Shown piece after piece: positions 34,370 to 42,901 of a stretch of 64,000 bases of DNA; position 1 is the stretch's first letter, and each line of letters opens with the position of its first letter. Made by a program: the position numbers and the translations under genes. Under the pieces are notes generated by a model. It worked only from the letters and a program-made list of their open reading frames with translations. It ran no database searches and was not told the origin of the DNA. Source of the stretch: Paenibacillus_AP thailandensis (GTDB lineage: Bacteria; Bacillota; Bacilli; Paenibacillales; Paenibacillaceae); contig NZ_JBHUMY010000033.1 of assembly GCF_042685365.1 (NCBI RefSeq), positions 1-64,000 on the forward strand. Direction: 5' to 3'.

Positions 34370-34615
34370 ATGGATCTTAAATGGATTAACAAAGCGGAGC
34401 TTTTCCCGAGTATAAACGTTGAGTTGATGAATGAGGTCGTGGAACTTTCCCGCGAGACAAAAGTCGTTTCGCTTAAGTTCGAATAGAGGTACAACCTCCA
34501 GTACATAGGGGAATTAGCTGAGCATAGAATTGGCTTCACGGCCTCCCACACAATAATTAATAATCATACCATTAGTTACCAAATCGGAACAGACGTGATT
34601 TACCATCTACATTAA
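34370..34615 (+). pseudogene. Small hypothetical gene interrupted by an in-frame TAG
   Basis: Starting at ATG 34370, eight bases after a GAGGA ribosome binding site, 38 codons begin MDLKWINKAELF and end KVVSLKFE. An amber stop at 34484-34486 is followed in the same frame by 42 more codons (RYNLQYIGELAEHRIGF onwards) to TAA at 34613. The two halves look like one 81-residue protein broken by a nonsense change. I do not recognise the family. It could also be chance open sequence. Confidence 0.35.
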
Positions 34616-34860
34616 TAAGGTTTGTTTATTGGATATGTCTACAACTTATGAACTATAAATCCGATAATTAAACCATGTAAATATCATCGAGTGGCATGGG
34701 AGAGAGAAAATTAGATGTTTGAAGAAAACCCTGAAGAGTTTAAGGATGAGATCCGTCTGGACAGAGGATAACGAAACCATTTATTTGTTCCGTTTAGGTT
34801 TGTTCAGATTTGGCCCAATTTAGATGATAAAAGTAACGTTTGACTTCCCTACGAAATGCA

Positions 34861-34889
34861 AAAAAAGCCGCCCGAATCTCGGAACGGCT
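34861..34889 (-). terminator. Terminator of the hypothetical gene at 34951-35622
   Basis: AGCCG and CGGCT arms enclose a mostly paired loop on the minus strand and are followed by TTTTTTT. Confidence 0.6.
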
Positions 34890-34950
34890 GATTATTATGC
34901 TGCGTTTAGATAGTTGGGCGGTTTCTACTAGACAAGAACAGATGAAGATC

Positions 34951-35622
34951 TTATTCGTTAGTCCATGAAGTGCCGTCAGTATAAATCACTCTTACAATTT
35001 TAAAGTTCCCAACCGATTTGGCAAGCGAAAAATCGCTAAGGTCCCAGTGAATATACATCGTTCCTCCCGACGTTAGATCCATATAATCGGTATTGCCATA
35101 AAAACGATTTCTGCCGGTGTAAGGATTGACTAAAGTCTTGCCATTCGCATCGTAGCAATTGAAAGCAACTTCAAAATAGGCAATATTTTTCTCGGAGAGG
35201 TTCATAAAGTATACTTTAACTTCTGGATAGTAACCATTATTCAGCACTTCTGATTTCTTGACTTTGAGTGGTACATAATTGTTTTCAACGAATAAGCGTT
35301 TTCTTTCGTCATCGAGTGCTTTTAAGTAAGAAGCTATAAAGGAATCTGATTGGTACATAGCATCGAAGTGATCAAAGTTCATGCTCATCGTTACTACTCC
35401 GTCGGTCTCTATGCTCTTCACCGCTCTGCCCCAAAAACCGTATTCAACATTATTCTCATAGAAAACCTCGGCAATATTAACGGTGCTATGTGCAAAAGCC
35501 TGCTTTTGTCCCGCTTCCAACGTCAAAGACAACTCATACGGGACAATTTCCGTTTCCATTACTCTATACTCGACATAGTTCACTTTCATCGCTTTATCAC
35601 TTAAATAGCTGCATAATCTCAA
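34951..35622 (-). CDS. Hypothetical protein, DUF5780-like C-terminal half, probably shortened at the N-terminus
   Basis: A 223-residue protein without signal peptide or membrane helix. The C-terminal ~110 residues (VPLKVKKSEVLNNGYYPEVKVYFMNLSEKNIAYFEVAFNCYDANGK then DLTSGGTMYIHWDLSDF) form a beta-sandwich pattern like the DUF5780/FxLYD type found in secreted Bacillales proteins that usually carry an N-terminal anchor. Here the frame begins with TTG at 35622 without a clear ribosome binding site; an internal ATG at about 35589 is equally possible. The upstream 150 bases have stops in all useful frames, so the anchor seems lost. It may be a relic still ending in an intact terminator. Confidence 0.5.
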   Translation of the reverse strand: MRLCSYLSDKAMKVNYVEYRVMETEIVPYELSLTLEAGQKQAFAHSTVNIAEVFYENNVEYGFWGRAVKSIETDGVVTMSMNFDHFDAMYQSDSFIASYLKALDDERKRLFVENNYVPLKVKKSEVLNNGYYPEVKVYFMNLSEKNIAYFEVAFNCYDANGKTLVNPYTGRNRFYGNTDYMDLTSGGTMYIHWDLSDFSLAKSVGNFKIVRVIYTDGTSWTNE

Positions 35623-35773
35623 TCTTATTACAAAGCCGAGCTTTCAGGAAAACTCGATAGCTCTGCGTGATATTCTATTTCCTCGTACGCTCGAACCATT
35701 GTCGGTTCAGGTGCAACACTAACTTCGTAATTCCTTCTTTTGCAAGTACAATTTCCGACATTTCTCACAAAAA

Positions 35774-35795
35774 AAGGAGCGCGGACACGCTCCTT
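35774..35795 (-). terminator. Terminator of the ribonucleotide reductase gene
   Basis: AAGGAGCG and CGCTCCTT form an eight-pair stem with a six-base loop, followed by TTTTTTT on the minus strand. It overlaps the nrdJ stop codon by two bases. Confidence 0.85.
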
Positions 35796-38700
35796 AGTTA
35801 CACCTGCTATAGCCGCAATTTGTACATTGCTTGCAGCCCTCGATATTGATCAATGACGCGGCTCCGCAGGACGGGCATAGGTCAAGCGAAGCTCTGCCGC
35901 CGCTTGCATGCCCTTGCGACACCCCAGCCGGTGCTGCCGGCGTCCCGTTCCCATCTCCTCCGACAGCTGCCGAAGCATACGCGGCGGAATCTCCGCTGCC
36001 CGCTTCCGTATGCATCTCCAGCGCCTTGGCGACCGCGTCGGCGATCGACTCGACCCGATTGGCGCCAAAGCCGATCGCGCCGGTGCCGCCGATCCCTTTC
36101 AAATGCTTAATAAGCAGCTTTACCTTATTGCCGTGGTTGCCGTAGCGGAGGAACAGCGAACATACGCGTCCAAGCGCCTCCGCCATCGCGAACACGTCCG
36201 AGCCCGCTTTGCCTACGTTCAGGAAAATTTCGCCCGGCGTTCCGTCGATATCGTTGATCGTAATATACGCCATCCCAAACGGTGTGTTCAGCTTATAAGT
36301 CGCGCCTCGCAGCACTTGCGGGCGGCGCTTGTATTCATTGTCGATCACCTTGCCGGACTGCGAGCCGTCATGGCTTTCTCCGGCAGCTCCGCCGGGCCCT
36401 CCCGGCCCGGCCAATGCCTCGCCCGCTGCGGCTTCGATCGCAACGGACGACTTCTCGGCCGGCAGCGACGCCTTTTCCTCTTCCGTACTGTCTTCCTTCT
36501 TCGCCGTTAACACCTGCACATCCCGACTGCCGTCTCGGTAAATCGTGACGCCTTTGCATCCAAGCTCGTAAGCCAGCTCGTACAGCTCTTTCGTCTCCTC
36601 GACGGTAAATTCGTGCGGCGCGTTCGCCGTCTTCGAGATCGAGCTGTCAACCCAACGCTGGATCGCCGCCTGCACGCGGATGTGATCCTGTGCCGACAAA
36701 TCCATAGCGGTGACGAAGTATTCCGGAAGCTCTTCGCCCGGGTGCTCGGCCAGCCACTCGGCCGCGATCGGCACCAGCTGCTTGTCGAAGCCAAGCCGGC
36801 TTTGCCTGTAATATTCGAAGGCGAAGTATGGCTCGATGCCCGTCGACGTGCCGACCATCGTTCCGGTGCTTCCCGTCGGCGCTTGCGTCAATACCGTCAC
36901 GTTCCGCATGCCGTTTGCCTCTATCGCCTCGCCGACCTCGGGGAACCGTTCAAGCATGTTCCGCATGAAGCCGCTCTGCACGAACAGCTTCTTGTCGAAC
37001 GCTTCGAACGAGCCTTTCTCCGCCGCGATTTCCGCGGAAGCCAGATAGGCCTCCCGGGCGATAAAGCCGTACAGCTTATCCAGAAACTGCAGCGACTCCG
37101 CGCTGCCGTACCGAATGCCGAGCTTGATCATCAGCTCGGCGAGTCCCATGGAGCCAAGCCCGATCCGGCGCTCCCGCTTCTGGTTCCGCTCGTTTTCCTC
37201 GAAATGGTAAGGCGTCGCATCAATGACGTTGTCGAGGAAGCGAACGCCCCACCTCGTTACCTTCGCCAGCTCCTCCCAATTGACGTCATCAGCTTTTTCG
37301 TCGTAAAACTTGGACAAGTTGATCGCCGATAAATTGCAAACGCCCCAGGCAGGCAAGCCTTGTTCGCCGCAGTTGTGGGCCACAAAACCCGACGCGATGA
37401 GCGAATGGGTTACCGGCTCCGAAATATCGTAAACCATAACGGTCTCGTTTGGTACAACGGATTCGACCTGGCTAACGAATTTTTCTTGTTTCCTCGATGG
37501 CCTTGCAATCCGCTTTAACGCTTCCTGTTTTCTGCTTACAAGCTTAAATCCTATTTGCTCCTTGAAAACGACAAGATTGTTACCGCTAATAATAAGCTCG
37601 TATAACGGCTGGCTGTTATGAGTCTTTTTCTGTCCATCCGACTTGCGAACATATTCGAATAAGCGCTGATTCGTTTTCTTACGGGCATAAATCCGGCCAT
37701 GAACGCCGTAGTTCAACAGCAGCAATTGAACATCCTGCAGTAAACCTTTTGAAACGGACGTTAACCGAACGGTTCGATGCATCTCATCCCCTTCATATAC
37801 CGTCCCGTCTGAGCTGAACAAAGCTTGCAGAAATGCGGTAACCGTCCTCTCGGTGGAAGTAAATATTGTTGAAGGAACCCTTTTTTCAGCCGCCTTAACT
37901 GGTTTAACGCCTATCTCAAGCAACTTGGCAAGGAAAGATTTCTTCCACCACAATACCTGCTTCGTCCCATTTTCCCGCTCGTACACTTTTGCTTTTGTTC
38001 CGGTTATCGCCTCGGCGGCATCCAAGATATGCCGGAGCGCATCCTGATCATCTTTACCGAAGACCATTCCGATGTCGCCCCGTTTCGAAATCCATCCGTC
38101 GCCGGTTAACCAACCCAGAAACAAGCCCCATTGCTCGCCAAGCTCATCCTCCATTGCAAAAACGCCTTTGCCGGACTGAATATAGACCATATCTTCCTTC
38201 TGAAGTTTTCCGGCTTCTTTCCAACCCGAGTCCGTGTATAATCGATGATCCGCAGTTACTTTTATTTCCATGCCGTTTTTCAAAACAACCGCAACCGTAG
38301 TTTTTTTCCCCGTCGCAAAAACGGTCGCCGAGCGGTATTGAACGCCGGGAATTTCATACGAACGTCCGCCTACGATTCTCGCCGCCTCCACCAACCGATT
38401 GTCCGTAGCCGTAAGAAAACGTGCCTCTCCGACTTTGCCAGCCAAGTCTTCAATACGGATCAAGCCATATTCTGTCGAAATGCGAGTATCCGGGTGGAAG
38501 CAAGGATTGGTCGAAATAATCGGATTAAAATACCAGCTGTTCGACATCTCGTTGTACCGTTCCATGAATACGACGCCGGGCTCCGCCGATTTCCAGGCCG
38601 ATTCGATTATCGTATGCCAGATGTCGCGGGCTTTCATCGTTTGATGGGTGACGACCCGTTTGCCGCGGTTTCTCCAATCCGCCAGATCGCCCCGCCACAG

Positions 38701-39564
38701 CTCGTCGTATTCCGGATCTTTCGTGTCCGGGAATACGAGCTCCCAGTCCAGATCCTCCTTCACCGCCTTCATGAAGCCGTTGCTGACGCAAACGGACAGG
38801 TTGGCGTTCGTCACCTCGCCCATTTGCTGCTTCACCGTAACGAACTCGAGCAAATCCGGGTGCCAGTCGTTCAGCATAAGCATCAAAGCGCCGCGCCGGC
38901 TTCCGCCCTGCTCGATAAGCCCTGTCGCGTAGCTGAACAAGCCCCCCCACGAGACGGCGCCGCTCGATTTGCCGTTGACGCCGGCCACGATCGTATGGCG
39001 AGGGCGAAGCGTGGACAGATTGATGCCGACGCCGCCGCCGCGGGACATAATTTCCGTCATTTCGCTAAGCGTCCGCATAATGCCGCCCCTGCTGTCCTCC
39101 GGCGACGGAATGACGTAGCAGTTAAAAAGCGTCAGCTCGTCGCCCGCTCCGGCTCCCGCCGCAATGCGTCCGCCAGGGACCAGCTTCCAGTCGTCCAGCG
39201 CGTATCGGAACCGCTCCTTCCATAGCCGGACCTTGTCCGGCTCGCGTTCGACGGCGGCCATAACGCCGGCGAGACGGTCCCACATTTGCTCCGGCTCCGT
39301 CTCCGCGGTGAGCTGAATCCGGCTCGCCGACGACTCGACGTCGACGATTTCCCCGCTTCGAAGACGGACGCGGACGCGTTCGCCTTCCCTCGCAATCACT
39401 TCGCCGACTTCCTTCGACGGGAACTTCGTGTCCTCTTTCGTCGTGACCAATACGACGTCGCCCGGCATTGCCCCGCCGCCGTTCGCCGCTTTAAGCGCGT
39501 ACCGGTCCAAAAAAATTTTTTCGCTTAACCCTTCAAGCCGTTTCGTTCCCTTCCGTCCTTCCAT
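35794..39564 (-). CDS. nrdJ: Adenosylcobalamin-dependent (class II) ribonucleotide reductase with intein
   Basis: The enzyme reduces ribonucleotides to deoxyribonucleotides using a B12-derived radical. The precursor has 1256 residues; without the intein it has about 879. Visible parts are the N-terminal nucleotide-binding region, FNCYVIPSPEDSRGGI, SRGGGVGINLSTLRP, the thiyl-radical Cys in NANLSVCVSNGF, NPC|GEQGLPAWGVCNLSAINL, the phosphate-binding TQAPTGSTGTMVGTSTGIEP, and a C-terminal zinc-type tail CPSCGAASLINIEGCKQCTNCGYSRC with redox cysteines. The start is ATG at 39564 (GGAGG ten bases earlier); the frame continues 28 codons upstream without support. Two NrdR boxes precede it. The end of a class Ib beta subunit gene also lies in the window, so the organism has two reductase classes. 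Confidence 0.95.
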   Translation of the reverse strand: MEGRKGTKRLEGLSEKIFLDRYALKAANGGGAMPGDVVLVTTKEDTKFPSKEVGEVIAREGERVRVRLRSGEIVDVESSASRIQLTAETEPEQMWDRLAGVMAAVEREPDKVRLWKERFRYALDDWKLVPGGRIAAGAGAGDELTLFNCYVIPSPEDSRGGIMRTLSEMTEIMSRGGGVGINLSTLRPRHTIVAGVNGKSSGAVSWGGLFSYATGLIEQGGSRRGALMLMLNDWHPDLLEFVTVKQQMGEVTNANLSVCVSNGFMKAVKEDLDWELVFPDTKDPEYDELWRGDLADWRNRGKRVVTHQTMKARDIWHTIIESAWKSAEPGVVFMERYNEMSNSWYFNPIISTNPCFHPDTRISTEYGLIRIEDLAGKVGEARFLTATDNRLVEAARIVGGRSYEIPGVQYRSATVFATGKKTTVAVVLKNGMEIKVTADHRLYTDSGWKEAGKLQKEDMVYIQSGKGVFAMEDELGEQWGLFLGWLTGDGWISKRGDIGMVFGKDDQDALRHILDAAEAITGTKAKVYERENGTKQVLWWKKSFLAKLLEIGVKPVKAAEKRVPSTIFTSTERTVTAFLQALFSSDGTVYEGDEMHRTVRLTSVSKGLLQDVQLLLLNYGVHGRIYARKKTNQRLFEYVRKSDGQKKTHNSQPLYELIISGNNLVVFKEQIGFKLVSRKQEALKRIARPSRKQEKFVSQVESVVPNETVMVYDISEPVTHSLIASGFVAHNCGEQGLPAWGVCNLSAINLSKFYDEKADDVNWEELAKVTRWGVRFLDNVIDATPYHFEENERNQKRERRIGLGSMGLAELMIKLGIRYGSAESLQFLDKLYGFIAREAYLASAEIAAEKGSFEAFDKKLFVQSGFMRNMLERFPEVGEAIEANGMRNVTVLTQAPTGSTGTMVGTSTGIEPYFAFEYYRQSRLGFDKQLVPIAAEWLAEHPGEELPEYFVTAMDLSAQDHIRVQAAIQRWVDSSISKTANAPHEFTVEETKELYELAYELGCKGVTIYRDGSRDVQVLTAKKEDSTEEEKASLPAEKSSVAIEAAAGEALAGPGGPGGAAGESHDGSQSGKVIDNEYKRRPQVLRGATYKLNTPFGMAYITINDIDGTPGEIFLNVGKAGSDVFAMAEALGRVCSLFLRYGNHGNKVKLLIKHLKGIGGTGAIGFGANRVESIADAVAKALEMHTEAGSGDSAAYASAAVGGDGNGTPAAPAGVSQGHASGGRASLDLCPSCGAASLINIEGCKQCTNCGYSRCN
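37372..38502 (-). other. Intein inserted in NrdJ at the NP|CGEQ motif, with LAGLIDADG endonuclease
   Basis: The 377-residue insert begins with Cys1 (CFHPDTRISTEYG, block A) and has the block B-type TADHRLYTDSG with its His. Two dodecapeptide motifs of the LAGLIDADG homing endonuclease follow, LFLGWLTGDGWIS and TAFLQALFSSDGTVY. It ends VYDISEPVTHSLIASGFVAHN, where His-Asn closes the intein before Cys+1 of the extein (CGEQGL). All residues needed for class 1 splicing are present, so splicing should restore the active-site loop. The endonuclease seems complete (both acidic Asp present), suggesting recent or maintained mobility. Confidence 0.95.
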
Positions 39565-39662
39565 TCGCTTCAACCTCCGTTCCCATAAGCGTATACGGCT
39601 TCGCCGTCCTCTAGCGGCAGAGCTTACGTTTCGCGGTGAAATACTCAATTCCCTGCAAGCTA

Positions 39663-39710
39663 TAACTATATATCGTGTCCGTGTATTCTATTATACACTA
39701 TATATTGATA
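39663..39710 (-). promoter_or_regulatory. Pair of NrdR boxes and -10 element upstream of nrdJ
   Basis: TAACTATATATCGTGT at 39663-39678 and ACACTATATATTGATA at 39695-39710 both fit the NrdR consensus (ACAcwATATaTwGTGT). Their starts are 32 bases apart, the usual three-turn spacing. A TATAAT -10 on the minus strand at 39690-39695 lies between and touches the second box, so NrdR should repress when dATP is abundant. Confidence 0.8.
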
Positions 39711-39736
39711 AGAAAAACAATTTATCGAAGCATTTT

Positions 39737-39770
39737 CGGTCGCGCGACCGCTAATCAAGTGTGTTTGATT
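39737..39770. repeat. Two adjacent palindromes between nrdJ and the helicase gene
   Basis: CGGTCGCGCGACCG at 39737-39750 is a perfect 14-base palindrome. AATCAA at 39753-39758 and TTGATT at 39765-39770 form a second. No T tract follows, so they may be protein-binding sites for the divergent genes. The remainder of the gap to 39972 shows nothing I can name. Confidence 0.4.
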
Positions 39771-39972
39771 GCCAGAAAATTTCGTTCTTCCGGCAGCTTC
39801 GGATAAAAGGTGTTGCGATTCATTTTGCGGATTCTTTTGCGCATTTCTCCCGTCCGTCGTTCTCCGTTTCGAAGTTCGTCCGGTTACGTTTAATATGGCT
39901 CATTGTTAGTAAGAATGGATGAAAAGGCACATATTATGAACCTACGAACCGCGCGAAAGGAGAGCATCAACG

Positions 39973-41787
39973 ATGACATTATCTTCAGCGCCTCCCCCGG
40001 CTCCGCAGAACGCGAAACGCAAGCTGCACCCGGAGGTCGACCTGCAGTTCGACCGCAGCTGGTTCGAGGAGCTGCAAAGCCGGCTCGCGAAGAACGGTCC
40101 CTGGGACGACTGGAATCTCTATCAGCTGTGCATGGAAGCCGAGCAGGCGAAACGGATCGAAAGCTTCGACCAGCTCCAATGCCTGCGAACCCTTCCTTCG
40201 CTGGAGCCGATGCCCCATCAGATCAGCACCGCGCGCAAAGTCGTGCACGAAATGGGCGGGCGCGCGATACTGGCCGACGAAGTCGGCCTCGGCAAGACGA
40301 TCGAAGCCGGTCTCGTGCTGAAAGAATATATGGTGAGAGGGCTCGTCAAGCGTGCCCTCGTTCTTGTACCCGCTTCATTGGTGCTGCAATGGGTGCGCGA
40401 GCTGAACCAAAAGCTCGGCATACCCGCCATCGCCCAGAAGCGGGAACATACGTGGCAGAACGATATCGTCGTCGCCTCCATCGACACGGCCAAGCGGGAC
40501 CCTCACCGGGACATCGTCCTTGGCCAAGACTACGACATGATCATTATCGACGAGGCGCACAAGCTGAAAAACAAAAAAACGACCAATTACCAGTTCGCCT
40601 GCCAGCTTCGCAAAAAATATTGCCTGCTGCTGACCGCCACGCCGATGCAAAACGATCTGGACGAGCTGTTCAATCTGATCACGCTGCTCAAGCCGGGACA
40701 GCTTGGCGGACAAAGCGAATTTGCCGCCAACTTCGTCGTCGACAAGCGGCTGTCCAAAAACGAGGATCAGCTTCAGGAAGCCCTTTCGGGCGTCATGATC
40801 CGCAACCGGCGCGGCGACGGCGACATCCATTTCACGAAGCGCTACGTCAAAAACGTGCCGCTGACGCTTTCGGCGGAGGAGCAGGCGTTGTACGACGCCG
40901 TCACCGGCTTTGTCAAAGAGCGGTTCGACGAAAGCGGCGGCGATCTGAGCAGCATGCTGTCTCTCGTTACGCTTCAGCGCGAGGTGTGCAGCAGCCGGGA
41001 CGCCGTCTTCGTCACCCTTGTCAACTTGTTCAAGAAGACGGCGGAAGATTCCCCGGTCCGCCCGCGCATATGGGAGCTCGTCGAATTTATCCGTCAGATC
41101 AAGGCGAATACGAAGGCGGAGAAAGCGATGGAGCTCGTTCAAGAGATGAACGAGAAAGTCATCATTTTCACCGAGTACCGGGCGACCCAGGAATATTTGC
41201 TGCAGTTTTTCCGGGATAACGGCATGACGGCCGTTCCGTACCGGGGCGGCATGAACCGCGGCAAAAAAGATTGGATGATGGACCTGTTCCGCGGGCGGGC
41301 CCAAGTGCTGATCGCGACAGAAGCCGGCGGCGAAGGGATCAACCTGCAATTCTGCCACCATATGATCAACTTCGACCTGCCGTGGAACCCGATGCGGGTC
41401 GAGCAGCGAATCGGCCGCGTCCATCGGCTCGGCCAGACGGAGGATGTGAAAATTTACAACCTGTGCACGCTCGGCACGATCGAAGAGCATATCGTCCATT
41501 TGCTTCACGAGAAGATCAACTTGTTCGAAACGGTTATCGGCGAGCTGGACCATATTCTCGAAAGACTGGAGAAGAAAGGCGAAGAAACGCTGGAGCAGCG
41601 GCTGGCCAGGGCGATGCTGGAATCGGGCAGCCCTATCGAGCTGCGGGAGCGCATCAGCCAGCTAGGCTCGGACATTAGCCAGCTGCGCGGCAGTGAAGCG
41701 AATCCGGCGGCCAGCAACGCCGGCTTTAACTCGTCAACCTTCCGGGCGTTTGACGGGCTCGGACAGACGGTGGAGGTGCAGCCGTGA
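39973..41787 (+). CDS. yqhH: SNF2-family DEAD/DEAH helicase, YqhH-like
   Basis: A 604-residue ATPase of the RapA/SNF2 group. Motif I is ILADEVGLGKTIEAGLVL, motif II IIIDEAHKL, motif III LLLTATPMQN, motif V VLIATEAGGEGINLQFC and motif VI RVEQRIGRVHRLGQ, with a coiled C-terminal tail. Proteins of this type remodel nucleic acid-protein complexes such as stalled RNA polymerase. In B. subtilis yqhH and yqhG are neighbours, and the same pair occurs here with a four-base overlap (GTGA). ATG at 39973 has AAGGAG upstream. A long alternative frame over the same DNA is discarded because it lacks any motif. Confidence 0.92.
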   Translation: MTLSSAPPPAPQNAKRKLHPEVDLQFDRSWFEELQSRLAKNGPWDDWNLYQLCMEAEQAKRIESFDQLQCLRTLPSLEPMPHQISTARKVVHEMGGRAILADEVGLGKTIEAGLVLKEYMVRGLVKRALVLVPASLVLQWVRELNQKLGIPAIAQKREHTWQNDIVVASIDTAKRDPHRDIVLGQDYDMIIIDEAHKLKNKKTTNYQFACQLRKKYCLLLTATPMQNDLDELFNLITLLKPGQLGGQSEFAANFVVDKRLSKNEDQLQEALSGVMIRNRRGDGDIHFTKRYVKNVPLTLSAEEQALYDAVTGFVKERFDESGGDLSSMLSLVTLQREVCSSRDAVFVTLVNLFKKTAEDSPVRPRIWELVEFIRQIKANTKAEKAMELVQEMNEKVIIFTEYRATQEYLLQFFRDNGMTAVPYRGGMNRGKKDWMMDLFRGRAQVLIATEAGGEGINLQFCHHMINFDLPWNPMRVEQRIGRVHRLGQTEDVKIYNLCTLGTIEEHIVHLLHEKINLFETVIGELDHILERLEKKGEETLEQRLARAMLESGSPIELRERISQLGSDISQLRGSEANPAASNAGFNSSTFRAFDGLGQTVEVQP

Positions 41788-42731
41788 ACGAGAAGCAGGT
41801 GCACAAGTTCGTGCAGCGATACCTGGAGGCGACCGAATGCCAAATCGTCGAAAAATCGCCTTCCCATTTTGTCGCCAAGCTGTCGCCGCAAGCGGACCGG
41901 GAGCTGACGAACCGGCCGTATTATTGGAGCTTTGTCGACCGGACCGGCACCCCGCCCGAAACGATGACCTTTCTGTTCGTAACCGACAAAAACAAATATG
42001 ATGCCGCTCAAACGAAAGAGGCCCGGGAAGCGCAGCGGCCGGCAGCCGATCCCGATACCGCCGCTGCGGATTCGGCCCTGGCGCGTTCGCTTGGCTTTCT
42101 GAATCCGTCTGCAGCATCCGGCATGCGCATGCCGCGAGAGGATTTGTACTTCGGCTCGCGCAAGCTGGAACAGATGTTCGGCGCGGCCCGCTCGCAAGGA
42201 AGCTACGTGTACATGTTCCAGGAGCCGGACAAGCGCCGTCTGAATCCGTTCCAATCCACGCCTTATACGGCGTGGCTCGGGGTCAACATGCGGGTTCAGT
42301 TTGCCTGCGACCGGAAGCGGGAAGAAATTCATTCCTTCGGCGTTTCGCTGGCGACTGGACGCATCGTCGAGCAGTTCCACGACCGGTTGCTCGGGCTGAA
42401 GCTGACGCCTCGATTGCCTGCCAACGTATATATTACGAAAAACGGCCTCTCCTACGGCAAAGCGTTGTCGATCGTCGAACAATCGCTGGAGCGCAAGCTG
42501 AAGGATTACGACTATAGCTGGGCGGAAAGCGCCGTCGCCCGGCTGGAGGAGGAGCTGCGGCAGCTGCGATCCTATTACGAGCCGCTGCTGAAGCATGCCG
42601 AAGCGGACCGAAAGAATGCGATTCAAGAGCAATTCGCCCAGCGCGAGTCCGAAATCCGGTGGCAATACGAGCCGCGCGTGACCGCATCCGCCATTAATTG
42701 CGGCATCTTCCATCTGGAAGGGATCGAATAA
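41784..42731 (+). CDS. yqhG: YqhG-family protein
   Basis: A 315-residue protein of a conserved Bacillales family with no known biochemical role. It starts with GTG at 41784 overlapping the helicase stop. Recognisable features are NEKQVHKFVQRYLEATEC at the N-terminus, a PDKRRLNPFQSTPYTAWLGVNMRVQFACDRKREEIHSFGVSLATGRI core and a C-terminal coiled-coil region (ESAVARLEEELRQLRSYYEPLLKHAEADRKNAIQEQF). There is no signal or membrane helix. Coupling with the helicase suggests a shared function, perhaps as its partner. Confidence 0.9.
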   Translation: MNEKQVHKFVQRYLEATECQIVEKSPSHFVAKLSPQADRELTNRPYYWSFVDRTGTPPETMTFLFVTDKNKYDAAQTKEAREAQRPAADPDTAAADSALARSLGFLNPSAASGMRMPREDLYFGSRKLEQMFGAARSQGSYVYMFQEPDKRRLNPFQSTPYTAWLGVNMRVQFACDRKREEIHSFGVSLATGRIVEQFHDRLLGLKLTPRLPANVYITKNGLSYGKALSIVEQSLERKLKDYDYSWAESAVARLEEELRQLRSYYEPLLKHAEADRKNAIQEQFAQRESEIRWQYEPRVTASAINCGIFHLEGIE

Positions 42732-42901
42732 GCCGCAATAAGACGTATACAGACTTTATTCGCACCGATCCAACAAAAATAGTACAACCCTCTCCGGCTT
42801 TCCGTTGACAGCTTGCAACAGCTTTTTTCGCGGGCTGCCGCTACAATGAAAGCCATGAGAGGGTTTACATAGACAAGCCTTGCCCAGGAGGTGGGATCCC
42901 C

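Larger units (their letters stand above)
34200..34950. other. Gene-poor stretch with two tiny plus-strand frames
   Basis: This 750-base AT-richer region holds no convincing full gene. It contains the split small frame at 34370-34615, a tiny frame at 34715-34771 (ATG behind GGGAGAG, 18 codons, very acidic) and a terminator at its right end. The base composition and low coding density suggest relic sequence. Confidence 0.5.

Noticed and set aside
34342..34551. A 69-codon minus-strand frame
   Set aside because: It is opposite the split small plus-strand frame, which has a better ribosome binding site, and shows no protein-like pattern.
34715..34771. An 18-codon frame with a GGGAGAG site
   Set aside because: It is too short and has no partner hairpin, terminator or homologous peptide that I recognise; it is only mentioned as part of the gene-poor stretch.
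39903..41219. A 438-codon frame on the same strand as the helicase
   Set aside because: It is out of frame with all SNF2 motifs and is Arg/Pro/Ala rich; the 604-residue frame explains the DNA.
40375..41553. A 392-codon minus-strand frame opposite the helicase
   Set aside because: It is antisense shadow without a ribosome binding site or known motif.
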